A stretch of 64,000 nucleotides of DNA from Tridacna crocea. Taxonomy: Eukaryota; Mollusca; Bivalvia; Cardiida; Cardiidae. The notes below the pieces were generated by a model, which saw only the letters and a program-made list of their open reading frames with translations, was not told the origin of the DNA and did not search any database. Of this stretch, positions 21,901 through 27,272 are shown piece by piece. Position 1 is the first letter of the stretch. Every line of letters begins with the position of its first letter. The stretch spans positions 26,509,462 to 26,573,461 of the forward strand of contig OX031062.1 in the NCBI GenBank assembly GCA_943736015.1, in the 5' to 3' direction. The position numbers and the translations under genes were made by a program.

Positions 21901-24548
21901 TATCTGAGTTGTTGTGAAAGGAGGAAATGCATCATTTTGCCCACTATGTTTCTAAATGATTCTCCTCACTTGGTGAATACATGCGATAGTTTTGTTAAAT
22001 GTGAATGGTTAAAACAAAAGGCAAAAAACCTATATCTGGCTTGATATATGTTGGATTTAACCCATTACCACACAATCCCTACTTTTGACGCCCCTGAGAA
22101 AGAAGCCTTTTGAAAACACTGTAGGAAAAGGAGAAAATGCTGGTAACCAGCATTTTCTCCTTTTCCCACAGTGTTTTCTACCCTTTCCAGAACAAATTTC
22201 AATTTTTGAGTCACCTTTTGTTTTGTCATCTGCAAATGCTTTCAATTTGAACCAGTCTAAAATTTTGTCGTGTGGTAAAGAGTTAAGTTGTCATTCAGTA
22301 CAGAAAAATATTTGTTCATTTTCATGCAACTTGATTAGGGATAACATTACTTGAACCATAACTAAAGAAGCAGATAGTATAGTTTAAGGTCAGGCTGCAT
22401 GTTATGTGTAGGCTGACCTTGGTCTGCTTTCTATAAAGTCTTAGTAAAGACCAAATGTAAAAAGGCCTGTTTATAAAATAAATTTCATTTTTCCCATCTG
22501 AAAATATGGCGATTTTTATGACTTTAACGATATGTACAGGTGTTGTTTGTAAAAGTTCCAGTCAGTGGCAGAAAAAAAGAATTTGGAAACAAGAATATTA
22601 ATGATCGCCGAAGATTAGCCGACTTTTTGTGGTAAATCTCAGCAGTGACGTCATAGTGACGTAAACACGAGGTGATAATTCAATGGGTCCAAAAAAAGTT
22701 TTATTCACTTGATCCTTTTGTCCCTATTCTAAGCTTGAAAAACCGAGTTTATTGATATTGTAGACAGAAACGACAACACAGGCTGATTGTCGCTTATTTG
22801 TTTATCATCAATACAGGAAGAGTTCACTGTGTTCAAATAAGAAAACAGGTTCACAATGAGTAATCTTACTCTCTAATGACATAATATTCAAGATGTAAAC
22901 AGTAGTCCTGTGTCCTACGTCATAGCACTAATTAGATGGAATGTTATCATGTGACGCTTTTGAAGACCTAGTGCAAATATACATGAACGATAACAAAGGT
23001 TGTCTCGATCAATGGCTTCCCTGAAATCGACGGGCTTCTCCATGCACTTTCGCTCAGGTATATCATAGCAACCAATGCACTAACTGACATGTTCGGGTTT
23101 CTCTGAATTTCTACTTGTGTGTTGTGTTGGGTTATATTTTCAAGTTACAAACAATGAAAATATACATATTCTTTGGCTTAGAATTTTTACTGAGAATATA
23201 AAGAATGTAGCCAAGATTAGACAGATTTTTATAAAACATAACATAACATTGTAATAAAGAATATTTCGATTGTAGAGAAAGAGAACTATCTGAAACAGTT
23301 TCAAGGCAGTAATGAACTGGATATACCGTTGAATAAAACTGATAAGTCACAAAACCTAAATGTGTTGGGAATACATGTAAGTCAGCCACGCCCACTTTAT
23401 GATGTAAAATGCCAGCCAAATGTGGAGACTACTTCTTCCAGACCTAAACATAGGTAAGATTTTTATGGTTCAAGTTATTTCTTACTTGCAATTTGTTTTG
23501 CTGTAGGTTTACTAGCTGTGCATGTTTAATTTTTTCTTGTACATCTGTAACTGATTTTGAGAGCTTGCCAACTTTACCTAGTTGATCTTTTCCTAGTTCA
23601 TGGTTCCATCCAAAAAATACATTTAAAGCAGAACCTTGCGCATTGCAGATGGCAGTTTGAGTTTTACAACAAAGCTTGTAAGGAGTGGCTTCTACTTATT
23701 CTTCAAATTTCCTGTAGTAGTGATGTTTTAACCCACGTTTAATATTTACTATCACCTTTTCATACAGATGTTTTCAAAGTTTGTTTCTGGAGATCAAACT
23801 TTTAGAATATCCAAATGGGAAGTATTTGACAAATTTAGTAACTCAGACAGTAGGAGACACAAGTCAGAAAACATTGTGGAAAAAAGAGAAAATGCTGGTT
23901 ATCAGCATTTATCTTTTTCCCTAAAATATTTTCAAAAGCCTATTTCCTGTAGTGTGGTAAAATTTTAAATTGTGTGATACAGGGTTAACAAAATACATTC
24001 TCATTTATTTCAGGAATTCCATTGAGGGAGATGCTAGATTCCGTTTCACTCAAACAGTGACAGCTAACTCAAATCCTAAGAGAAGAAGCCTGTCAGAGAC
24101 CTATCTTGAACAGTCTGAGAAAATAGAGATTCCTGTAGTACATCACCAAGGGGAAACTGCTGACTTTCAACCAAAAGTGCCAAAACTGGAAATTCGTTCT
24201 CCTGTGTTGGGGTTAACAGTAACCCTGCCCTCAAATCATGGAATGAATTCTGGAAATAACCCGTTGACATCAGTGGCAAACAACAGTGATGCTCCGGTGA
24301 GGCGATCAACTTTCTCATCACACAGCCGTATACCACTGTCTATATCCAAGAGATCAAGGTCTTCAGAGACAATTCACAGAAACCAGGGTCACGGAAGAAG
24401 CAGCTCATTTCGACCAACCAGTCCATTTTCCTTCTCACTAGCTACGCCAACCTCCTCTCTGTTTTCGTTCAAATTTCTTGATAACAATAATACAGATGAC
24501 AGATCTAAACAGTTTATGTTTGATTCCACCAGAGAGAGTCAGTGCTAG
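808..24548 (+). CDS. CTTNBP2: Cortactin-binding protein 2 orthologue, 3' part (17 exons, whole-gene entry)
   Basis: Joining 808-932, 1965-2064, 5100-5250, 6451-6630, 8052-8169, 9293-9574, 10447-10548, 12902-12978, 15819-15905, 16936-17035, 17883-18029, 18863-18935, 19241-19400, 19901-20037, 20891-21054, 23276-23453 and 24014-24548 gives one open frame of about 904 residues; every junction is GT-AG and every phase fits. Residues 1-225 are ankyrin repeats, 225-350 the linker typical of CTTNBP2, 350-670 the conserved NTPase-like region with a GPEG P-loop remnant, and 670-904 a Ser-rich low-complexity tail. Exon order and content follow vertebrate CTTNBP2 throughout. The vertebrate protein is a cytoskeletal scaffold that binds cortactin and striatin complexes in neurons; that role is inferred here. 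The N-terminal coiled coil must lie upstream of the window. Introns are packed with MITEs and tandem-core repeats. Confidence 0.9.
952..1168 (-). mobile_element. TTAA MITE in CTTNBP2 intron, 20 bp after donor
   Basis: Both TTAA ends are present. The short arm is shortened by about 15 bases, and the palindrome is near perfect with centre GGTAACC. Confidence 0.85.
1231..1457 (+). mobile_element. TTAA MITE, subfamily B
   Basis: The long arm has the B signature GACTCTTCCAAACTGAAAGA-like text and the short arm AAGACTTGTACTGCAGAC. The centre is TTGATCCTTACGAGCAA, a partly mutated GCTCGTAACGAGC. Confidence 0.8.
1643..1823 (+). mobile_element. TTAA MITE lacking its short arm
   Basis: Starts TTAACTCTTTACCA and runs through the palindrome (GGTTACTAGC), then breaks off after GTGTTTTTAAAAGAG. 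Confidence 0.7.
1965..2064 (+). CDS. CTTNBP2: CTTNBP2 exon: ankyrin repeat
   Basis: The acceptor is TTTTTTTACAG and the donor GTAAGT. The 100-nt exon encodes a CLKLLISRGGNINC helix pair, then DDQLTPVHCAAAQGHS, a canonical ankyrin turn and first helix. Its phase joins 932 and 5100 without a break. Confidence 0.88.
2553..3527. mobile_element. Palindromic element split by a foldback-like insertion
   Basis: AATAATCTTCTTTCTATCGT and GTATATCGTTCAATAAAC at 2577-2618 have their mirror at 2708-2731 and 3497-3520. The mirror is interrupted exactly at CCACGATAG. The inner part contains GCCTCATAACTCACAAC and its mirror. Confidence 0.65.
2732..3496. mobile_element. Foldback-like element with GGTACGAAATGGT repeats and 9-bp TSD
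   Basis: The left arm has six or seven CATTTCGTACCA-type units (2739-2877) and the right arm the same units inverted (3358-3488). About 480 bp of AT-rich DNA without any long frame lies between. It is flanked by CCACGATAG at 2723-2731 and 3497-3505. Repeat-built arms and a 9-bp duplication recall Foldback/Mutator-type elements. Confidence 0.7.
3972..4201 (-). mobile_element. TTAA MITE, subfamily A
   Basis: The left terminus is mutated to CTAGCCCATTTCC and the right one is TTAA. The central palindrome is intact with centre GGTAACC. Confidence 0.85.
4318..4595 (+). mobile_element. tRNA-derived SINE
   Basis: The head GGTGGCTCAGAGGTTAGC resembles a Pol III A box and GTGGGTTCGATACCC a B box. The body runs through GAAAGCCAGGAAACACATGT and the 3' tail is AACCAACCA. 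Related copies lie at 28640-28855 and 39031-39310. Confidence 0.8.
4601..4829 (+). mobile_element. TTAA MITE, subfamily A, mutated centre
   Basis: Full length with TTAA at both ends. The palindrome centre has decayed to GCAGGTCATTAGCAC, so the stem tip no longer pairs. Confidence 0.85.
4931..4985. repeat. GATCAGACTGCAC-type hairpin, diverged
   Basis: AGATCAGGCAGCACATTTTG and its mirror CAGCCTGATCTTGATCT form a stem. Better copies of this family are at 41526 and 42017. Confidence 0.5.
5100..5250 (+). CDS. CTTNBP2: CTTNBP2 exon: ankyrin repeats
   Basis: This 151-nt exon has acceptor TTTATCTAG and donor GTAAGA. It encodes CLDLILTHGGQ, then SLWTPLHWAAANGHVECCTI and a second LLKRGA helix end, so it completes one ankyrin repeat and holds most of another. 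It ends in phase 0. Confidence 0.9.
5342..5570 (-). mobile_element. TTAA MITE, subfamily C
   Basis: The ends read TTAACCCTTTCCCA and TGGGAAAGGGCTAA. The short arm carries CCTGGTTTTTACGGGTC. The palindrome centre is altered to GGTTAACAGC. Confidence 0.8.
5575..5722 (-). mobile_element. Decayed TTAA MITE
   Basis: Fragments GTAACCAGCATTTTGCCC, ATGCTTTCAAAG and GTTTGGTGAG survive in the right order; the ends are lost. Confidence 0.35.
5981..6191 (+). mobile_element. TTAA MITE, subfamily A
   Basis: Slightly shortened long arm, perfect central palindrome with GGTTACC, and right end GGGTTAT instead of GGGTTAA. Confidence 0.8.
6246..6412 (-). mobile_element. Decayed TTAA MITE, long-arm half
   Basis: CCCTGTGTTTTCTATTCTTTGA, CAGCCACATTGAATTTG and GTCTGCAAATGCTTTTAG are in family order, with a small insertion between them. 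Confidence 0.35.
6451..6630 (+). CDS. CTTNBP2: CTTNBP2 exon: ankyrin repeats with insertion loop
   Basis: Exactly 60 codons lie between TGTTTTACAG and GTAGGT. NWTPCHIAVHYGHVDCLDLL is an ankyrin repeat. A charged loop follows, then DRDGWTLAHLAASKD, the repeat that in vertebrate CTTNBP2 reads EGWTAAHIAASKG. A loop between these two repeats is also present in vertebrates, where it is longer. Confidence 0.92.
6685..6912 (+). mobile_element. TTAA MITE, subfamily B, well preserved
   Basis: Both TTAA ends are intact. The centre is GAAATTGCTCGTAACGAGC with its mirror, and the stem flanks read ACACTGTGGG and CCCACAGTGT. This is the best subfamily-B copy in the window. Confidence 0.88.
6913..7741. other. 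CTTNBP2 intron, no feature seen
   Basis: AT-rich intron sequence; I recognise no exon, repeat or motif in it. Confidence 0.5.
7742..7970 (+). mobile_element. TTAA MITE, subfamily A, full length
   Basis: Ends are TTAACCCATTACCA and TTATGGGTTAA. The centre is GGTAACC although the arms are in plus order, showing that the central base pair flips between copies. Confidence 0.88.
8052..8169 (+). CDS. CTTNBP2: CTTNBP2 exon: last ankyrin repeat
   Basis: The acceptor is GTTTGTTTCAG and the donor GTAAGT. The exon encodes DCLSVILAHCDIDILHRDRL, then GRSVMDVC, the degenerate terminal ankyrin repeat of CTTNBP2. It ends in phase 1 and pairs with the 2-base start of the next exon. Confidence 0.85.
8339..8665 (-). 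mobile_element. Two decayed TTAA MITE copies
   Basis: 8339-8452 keeps the long-arm half (GCATTTTCTCCTATTTCAAG, GCCTCCAAATGCATTTGATC). 8470-8665 keeps TATCCCTTTACCAAATTATC through GTTTGGTAAAGAACC, with its left palindrome arm gone. Confidence 0.4.
8842..9069 (-). mobile_element. TTAA MITE with B-type centre in an aberrant frame
   Basis: The centre GAAATTGCTCGTTACGAGC with its mirror is a perfect stem. The next stem segments are altered on both sides (GACAAAAGGT against ATGTTTTTTC), leaving mismatches. It shares its right TTAA (9066-9069) with the next copy. Confidence 0.7.
9066..9252 (+). mobile_element. TTAA MITE lacking most of the palindrome, before CTTNBP2 exon
   Basis: TTAACTCTTTACCA to GTAAAGAGTTAA. 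Between GTAGAAAACATT and TATGTTTTCAAAAGGC only a few bases remain, so ~45 bp of stem are deleted. It ends 40 bases before the acceptor at 9293. Confidence 0.8.
9293..9574 (+). CDS. CTTNBP2: CTTNBP2 exon: linker to NTPase-like region
   Basis: This is the largest internal exon (282 nt). It encodes MEWSDVYRVVTDLCETYFNQ, which aligns to the vertebrate TSWDDFSKAVSQAL helix, and LGLTTDSIHSVEIGN, which aligns to the IGLSARSIRSITLGN motif. The acceptor lies only 40 bases after the TTAA end of a MITE (9066-9252), so that element occupies the branch-point neighbourhood. Confidence 0.93.
9696..9915 (+). mobile_element. TTAA MITE, subfamily A
   Basis: Perfect central palindrome (GGTTACC). The long arm has a ~10-base deletion just before GATGTGAAGGGTAG. 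Confidence 0.88.
10447..10548 (+). CDS. CTTNBP2: CTTNBP2 exon: conserved C-terminal region
   Basis: A 102-nt exon with acceptor CTTTTTCAG and donor GTGAGA. It encodes SHTFGPKTTYYSEFTAYEVL and a beta-like IYSIIVKLKG stretch corresponding to the vertebrate segment before the P-loop exon. A subfamily-B MITE starts 27 bases after the donor. Confidence 0.8.
10575..10802 (-). mobile_element. TTAA MITE, subfamily B, 27 bp after exon donor
   Basis: Both TTAA ends; centre GCTTGTAACGAGC (one arm mutated from GCTCG). The short arm GTCTGCAGTAAAAGTCTTTA confirms subfamily B. Confidence 0.82.
10865..12100 (+). mobile_element. Tandem-core non-autonomous element 1 (Pearl-like architecture)
   Basis: Starts with an ATACCCCCC/GGGGGGTAT hairpin (10865-10893) and a GTCGGTCGGTCCGTCCGTCC run. 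It ends near a CCCCAGCTT/AACTTGGGG hairpin (12063-12083) and GACGGGCGTATC. In between are a degenerate leader and five ~156-bp direct repeats. Unique flanks around a variable tandem core is the plan described for bivalve Pearl elements; identity by sequence is not claimed. Confidence 0.65.
11271..12051 (+). repeat. Five tandem ~156-bp units
   Basis: Units start at about 11271, 11428, 11584, 11740 and 11896 (spacings 157, 156, 156, 156). Each contains CTCCAAAACTATACTAGCTA, GGGGGAGTGCAGTGCA and TTTTTGAGTTATTGCCCTTT. Confidence 0.9.
12690..12877 (-). mobile_element. Decayed TTAA MITE
   Basis: GTTTTTAAAAACATTTAGGA and CATTTTCTCGTTTTCCAAAA, followed by TTGTTATTCGCTAGTTCTTT, keep family order; it ends GAGTTTAA, 24 bases before an exon. 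Confidence 0.4.
12902..12978 (+). CDS. CTTNBP2: CTTNBP2 exon: helix before the P-loop
   Basis: A 77-nt exon encoding LLMPVSTVSNYVRL. Vertebrate CTTNBP2 has a matching NYLRL just before VEQYH, and here NYVRL joins directly to VEHYH of the exon at 15819 in phase 0. That continuity excludes any coding exon in between. Confidence 0.88.
13012..14600 (+). mobile_element. Tandem-core non-autonomous element 2
   Basis: Begins TTTTAGCTCACCTGAGCACA and ends near TTCAGGTGAGCGATCTTGGC, so AGCTCACCTGA is mirrored by TCAGGTGAGCG. The core is ~166-bp direct repeats and an A16 tract lies at 14534. The unit sequence differs from element 1 but the architecture is the same. Confidence 0.65.
13157..14470 (+). 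repeat. About seven tandem ~166-bp units
   Basis: The TTCCTTGGGTGACCCTTTTC box recurs at 13157, 13313, 13479, 13645, 13814, 13980, 14146 and 14313. Each later unit has GGTGAATGGGGGCTACTTGC. Identity is highest in the middle units and falls at both edges. Confidence 0.9.
14601..15744. other. CTTNBP2 intron, little seen
   Basis: 14925-14950 (GGTTTGATTCCCAGC) looks like the B-box region of an old tRNA-SINE; nothing else is recognisable. An open stretch at 15018-15087 is discussed under rejected items. Confidence 0.4.
15745..15806 (+). mobile_element. Half TTAA MITE just upstream of an acceptor
   Basis: CAGATGATGTAATTTTTTTT, GAAAGGGTTAAAAACAGTTT and GGGAAAAGGAGAAAAT match the end of a long arm and the first palindrome arm. 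It stops at the palindrome centre, 13 bases before exon 15819. Confidence 0.55.
15819..15905 (+). CDS. CTTNBP2: CTTNBP2 exon: P-loop-like motif
   Basis: A 29-codon exon encoding VEHYHSVIFYGPEGTRKKQL followed by a KRLSHHLA helix. The strand-GPEG-helix layout is that of a Walker A motif in AAA/STAND-type NTPases. The usual GxxGxGK[S/T] is degenerate (GPEGTRKKQ), although the basic pair is kept. The acceptor is preceded by half a MITE. Confidence 0.92.
16048..16270 (-). mobile_element. TTAA MITE, subfamily A
   Basis: TTAACCCATCACCA to GGTAATGAGTAA. The palindrome is near perfect with centre GGTAACC. Confidence 0.85.
16535..16763 (-). mobile_element. TTAA MITE
   Basis: Complete with TTAA ends. 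The long arm is mixed: TCAGCTAGATTTATGTTGTC resembles neither pure A nor B. Confidence 0.85.
16936..17035 (+). CDS. CTTNBP2: CTTNBP2 exon: NTPase-like region
   Basis: A 100-nt exon (acceptor TTTTAG, donor GTAGGT) encoding EVKIVPVYLHKDFSHSDFTQ and an ILKEN helix. It corresponds to the strand and helix after the P-loop helix in CTTNBP2. Confidence 0.82.
17455..17688 (-). mobile_element. TTAA MITE, decayed
   Basis: TTAACCCTATACCA start and AAGAACTAA end; the stem is weakened (TTGTTGTAAACAGCATTTTA). Confidence 0.65.
17883..18029 (+). CDS. CTTNBP2: CTTNBP2 exon: Walker B-like strand
   Basis: A 147-nt exon. LCILMFFHLEKVNFAQVFGS matches the vertebrate hydrophobic IIIILENLEK strand-helix, which sits where Walker B would be. 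The acidic residue after the strand is kept within HLEK. The exon ends in phase 1. Confidence 0.88.
18577..18742 (-). mobile_element. TTAA MITE, truncated in long arm
   Basis: TTTACCCTTTACAAAACAAT through the palindrome, whose centre is deleted (AAATCTTCATTTTCTCC), to TTTTGAGTCAG. Confidence 0.6.
18863..18935 (+). CDS. CTTNBP2: CTTNBP2 exon: sensor-like strand
   Basis: A 73-nt exon encoding ESYYLSDSFFLIATMDKPR, matching the vertebrate CYYFHENCFLMGTI segment. The strand ends in a small or polar residue, as in sensor-1 strands of AAA proteins; the functional reading is inference. Confidence 0.9.
19241..19400 (+). CDS. CTTNBP2: CTTNBP2 exon: QQRFRWV motif
   Basis: A 160-nt exon containing DLSIQQRFRWVNFCVSAEPI and LLARHLLRRLIHTYSGELPS. 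It aligns almost without gaps to the vertebrate VQQHFRWVQL...LLQRFLRRK block, one of the most diagnostic stretches of CTTNBP2. It ends in phase 0 at GTAATA. Confidence 0.94.
19630..19858 (+). mobile_element. TTAA MITE, 43 bp before CTTNBP2 exon
   Basis: Complete; TTAACTCTTTCCCA to ATAGGGTTAA; palindrome centre GGTAACC. Confidence 0.85.
19901..20037 (+). CDS. CTTNBP2: CTTNBP2 exon: VWQRLN / GPEIFLPCP
   Basis: A 137-nt exon encoding AVEWLVCVWQRLNDGVTKLG, then VFGPEIFLPCPLE, matching vertebrate VWRQLNSCLARLG and LLGPKYFLSCPV. A complete MITE ends 43 bases before the acceptor. Confidence 0.94.
20050..20236 (+). mobile_element. TTAA MITE, decayed, shares TTAA with next copy
   Basis: GACTGGTCCAAATTAAAAGC and GCAGACAACAAACT are clear. 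The stem lost its centre (GAAAATGTGCATTTTC), leaving a shorter but still symmetrical hairpin. Confidence 0.6.
20233..20462 (+). mobile_element. TTAA MITE, subfamily A, full length
   Basis: TTAACTCATTACCA to GGTAATGGGTTAA; the right stem arm has two changes (CATTTTCCGCTTTCCCCC). Confidence 0.87.
20891..21054 (+). CDS. CTTNBP2: CTTNBP2 exon: WMAKLWN end of the conserved region
   Basis: A 164-nt exon encoding WMAKLWNDVISTAVRSAIMT and LYVLLQRVIVPGCPLTGG. It matches vertebrate KWMSKLWN and ILLNKAVLHGCPL, which close the conserved domain. It ends in phase 1, and a subfamily-C MITE starts 28 bases downstream. Confidence 0.93.
21082..21315 (+). mobile_element. TTAA MITE, subfamily C
   Basis: CCCAAATGACAAACTTTGGG defines the C long arm, with GACTCTTGCTGAAAAGAT-like text downstream and GGCTACTATTCCAGACCCGT in the short arm. 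The centre is expanded to GGTTACATAACC, still self-complementary. Confidence 0.83.
21360..21589 (-). mobile_element. TTAA MITE, full length
   Basis: TTAACCCTTTACCA to TGGTAAAGGGTTAA; centre GGTAACCAGAA (one stem mismatch). Confidence 0.86.
22057..22286 (-). mobile_element. TTAA MITE, subfamily A, full length
   Basis: TTAACCCATTACCACACAAT to GTGTGGTAAAGAGTTAA; near-perfect stem with ACACTGTAGG against CCCACAGTGT. Confidence 0.88.
22386..22430. repeat. Diverged hairpin repeat
   Basis: AAGGTCAGGCTGCATGT and ATGTGTAGGCTGACCTTGG form a short stem, distantly like the GATCAGACTGCAC family. Confidence 0.35.
22646..22664. promoter_or_regulatory. Pair of CRE-like sites in CTTNBP2 intron
   Basis: A full palindromic TGACGTCA at 22646-22653 is followed by TGACGTAA at 22657-22664, and TACGTCA occurs at 22916-22922. 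Such CREB/ATF sites cluster in promoters. They lie upstream of the possible first exon at 23012. Confidence 0.3.
23012..23057 (+). CDS. Possible alternative first coding exon of CTTNBP2
   Basis: ATGGCTTCC at 23012 opens 15 codons (MASLKSTGFSMHFRS) and runs into a GGTATATC donor in phase 1. That is exactly the phase required by the exon at 23276, so splicing would give a short isoform carrying only the polar tail. CRE-like sites lie 360-410 bases upstream. A chance open stretch is quite possible. Confidence 0.25.
23276..23453 (+). CDS. CTTNBP2: CTTNBP2 exon: variable C-terminal tail
   Basis: A 178-nt exon (acceptor GATTGTAG, donor GTAAGA) that starts and ends in the phases required by 21054 and 24014. 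The product, KENYLKQFQGSNELDIPLNK onward, is polar and not clearly alignable. It is accepted on phase, splice sites and position. Confidence 0.72.
23797..23988 (+). mobile_element. Decayed TTAA MITE, 26 bp before last CTTNBP2 exon
   Basis: CAGAAAACATTGTGGAAAAA and GAAAATGCTGGTTATCAGC keep the palindrome; the right end is ATACAGGGTTAA. Confidence 0.6.
24014..24548 (+). CDS. CTTNBP2: CTTNBP2 terminal exon: Ser-rich tail and stop
   Basis: A 177-codon open exon ending in TAG at 24546. It is Ser/Thr/Arg-rich (RRSLSETY, SKRSRSSETIHR, SFRPTSPFSFSLATPTSSLF) and probably disordered and phosphorylated, as in the vertebrate C-terminus. No AATAAA is seen close by. The 3' UTR must run into the palindromic MITE at 24595. 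Confidence 0.85.
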
Positions 24549-24594
24549 TATATAGAAAAAAACTTTTATTCGGTTTTCTCCTGAATTATTTACT

Positions 24595-24772
24595 TTAACC
24601 CATTATCACACAATCCCTATTTTTGACAATCCTGAGAAAGAAGCTTATATGAAACATTGTGGGAAAAGCAGAAAATGCTGGTAACCAGCATTTTCTCCTT
24701 TTCCCACAATACTTTCCAAAGGCTTCTTTCTCAAGGTCATCAAAAGTAGGGGATTGTGTGGTAATCGGTTAA
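24595..24772. mobile_element. Fully symmetrical TTAA MITE in the CTTNBP2 3' UTR
   Basis: Both arms are the short type: TTAACCCATTATCACACAAT at the left is mirrored by GATTGTGTGGTAATCGGTTAA at the right. AATCCTGAGAAAGAAGC mirrors GGCTTCTTTCTCAAGGTC. The 178-bp unit is therefore one inverted repeat from end to end. It starts 46 bases after the stop codon. Confidence 0.85.
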
Positions 24773-24967
24773 GACTTGCCCAAGTCGAATGTAATTGCTA
24801 ATAATAGATCAATTCTGGTTTAAATAGTGACAACTGTCATTGAAAAAATAGAACACATGTTTGGAACGGGAGAAAATGCTAATTACCAGTATTTTCTTCT
24901 TTTTCCACAAGGTATTTAAAATCTTTCTTCACAAGTTTGTTAAACTGAATTGTGTGATAAAGGTTTA
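24769..24967 (+). mobile_element. TTAA MITE, decayed, flush with preceding copy
   Basis: Shares TTAA 24769-24772. GGGAGAAAATGCTAATTACC and GTGTGATAAAGGTTTAA remain. Confidence 0.55.
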
Positions 24968-25125
24968 ACAGGTAGGCAAAGGTCAATGTCACTTTACTAC
25001 GTAATTATAGAAAAAAGTAAATGCAAGGCATAATACTAGGTTCTATCCTATTGCTGTGCAAAAGTCTAGCTTTTTTATGTCTCTGTGTCTAGTTGCATCA
25101 AATCAAGAAATAGCATAAACAGAAT

Positions 25126-25530
25126 TGAAAGAATGCTGTAGGTTCAATAACAGGCAGCATTTTTTCCTTTTCCCACAATGTTATCTACAGGCATTTTTTT
25201 ACAGAGTCGTATGGTAAAGAAGTAAAACTCTTCCGCCTGGTGGTAAGAACAATGGGATTTTCTAAATTGTCAAAATTCAATATTCTTTTAGCTGGATTTT
25301 AGGGGTGAAATACCAGGAATCTGAAGTAGGATGGTACAATATTTTACCCAATTTTTTTAACTCTTTGGCAGAGGATAAAACTTAAGACTTGATCATATAT
25401 GACTAAAGTTAAAAAGATTTGTCTCTGAATGGATAGGAATTTTGCTTACCAAGATTTTTCCCTTTTCCTACAATGTTTCAAAAACTTATCTGTATGGGGA
25501 TTTTTAAGCTTTAAATTGTGTGGTGAAGGA
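25126..25530. mobile_element. Two decayed TTAA MITE fragments
   Basis: 25126-25227 keeps a stem arm and short arm (CTTTTCCCACAATGTTATCT). 25357-25530 keeps TTAACTCTTTGGCAGA and CCCTTTTCCTACAATG. Confidence 0.35.
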
Positions 25531-25726
25531 ATGACTAGTATTGTCATGCTTTTGATAAGCAGAGAGATAAAAATAGAATCGCTCTGACCAAGCTTGTTTC
25601 TCACTAGTTACAACATTTTCTGGTCTGTATGTATGAGCCATGCTCTGACAAATAGGGACTAATGCATGTCTGTGAAGAATTTTAGCAAGCACATCATTAC
25701 ATAATAATGGACCAACAAATTTTTAT

Positions 25727-25955
25727 TTAACCCATTACCACACGAAAATATTTTGGACAGGTCCCAATTGAAAGCATTTGCAGACGACAAAATAAAGGTG
25801 ACTGAAAAATAGAAATTTGTTTTGGGAAGGGTAGAAAACACTGTGGGAAAAGGAGAAAATGCTGGTTACCAGCATTTTCTCCTTTTCTTACAGTGTTTTC
25901 AAAAGGCTTCTATCTCAGGGGCGTCAAAAGTAGGGATTGAGTGGTAATGGGTTAA
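25727..25955 (+). mobile_element. TTAA MITE, subfamily A, full length
   Basis: TTAACCCATTACCA to GGTAATGGGTTAA, perfect stem tip GGTTACC; flush with the next copy through TTAA 25952-25955. Confidence 0.88.
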
Positions 25956-26181
25956 CTCTTTACCAAATGACAGTATTTTAGGCTCGTCCAAATTGAAAGC
26001 ATTTGCAGATGACAAAATAAATGTGAATGAAAATTTAAATTTTTTTTTTGTGAAGAGTAGAAAACTTTGTGGAAAAAGGAGAAAATGCTGGTTACCGACA
26101 TATTCTCCATTTCCCACAATATTTTCTAAAGGCTTCTTTCTCATGGTCATCGAAAGTAGGGATTGTGTGAGAAAGGGTTAA
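25952..26181 (+). mobile_element. TTAA MITE, subfamily A, same orientation as neighbour
   Basis: TTAACTCTTTACCA to GAAAGGGTTAA; the right stem arm is mutated (GGTTACCGACATATTCTCC). Confidence 0.86.
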
Positions 26182-27272
26182 TCTATCAATTGACTGAATT
26201 TGGAAGAAGAGTGGTCTTTGAATATGCTAACAATTTTCAGATAAGAAAAAGTTTGGACATGTGTAAGCCTGCATTAACTGCACAGGCTTACATATTAAGT
26301 CGATATTTTTTGCAAATGCACGAAGCCCCCTTTTTTTCAGAGCATTACTCAGTTTTTTTTTTTGTAGTTGTTTTGCATTTATTGACAGTAGGTGTCTTGC
26401 TTGCTTTTTTAAATTTAAATATTTTTTTCTTTTAACTGAGTCTGGTTCAAAATCAGTGTAGGTTGTTAGTGAGTCTACTGGATAGATCTGATTTTTTATT
26501 TACATTTTTTCTTTTGCATGTTTAGCCAGTTATACATGTTGTACTTTATTTTATTGACGATGAAATTATTACATTTTAGCCAGTTGTGCCCAACTAAAAT
26601 GGCAAAAAAATGAAACCTTGTATAAAAATTAAAAGAATTTGTGAATTTTGTTTTCTTCACCATATTCTTATTAATGCCTTTTTTAATTGACAAGGTGTAT
26701 TTAAGTAATATTTTTTCATTTGAAATTATTTAAATGTTCATTTTCATTTTTTTGATGCTGTAAAACTGTGATTATACAAAACACCAACTTCCGATAAACA
26801 CAATGTTTATGTCGGCTTTTCAGTCAACCTGTGTCAGAAAAATTATAAAATGTACATAGCAATTTTTACATATTTATCCTTGAGGAATTGGTTGTGAAAT
26901 GTTCATGCTGTAGAAATTATATTGGAAAAAGAACACACATAATTTTAAGTTTGCATTACAAGTTTGGTACAGTATAGTATATTTTGATAGCATCTGATTA
27001 GGTTCAGAACTGCCTACATGACATGACAGTTTCTTTGCAAAATAACAACAAAGGTACTTGAGATGCAATGTCTGCATAAAGACAGAATAAATTGAAAATT
27101 TTTTTTTTCTCAAGTACTTTGTTGTTAGCCTTAAGCTTCATGTACACATGTTATGGTGTAGCTGCCACAGATGGCTTATGAAAACATTGGAAAATTGAGA
27201 ACTTGTTCATAGTGAGAAGTTCTGGAACAAATTTTTTTTTTAGCTCTGCACCATTATGATTATAATCATGCT
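26182..27272. other. Intergenic AT-rich stretch, no feature seen
   Basis: T-rich blocks around 26290-26440; possibly part of the CTTNBP2 3' UTR, but I see no clear polyadenylation signal. Confidence 0.35.

Noticed and set aside
22544..22610. GTGTTGTTTGTAAAAGTTCC after TGTACAG as a CTTNBP2 exon
   Set aside because: In the required phase it reaches TAA after about 20 codons with no good donor, and the phase of 21054 fits 23276 directly.
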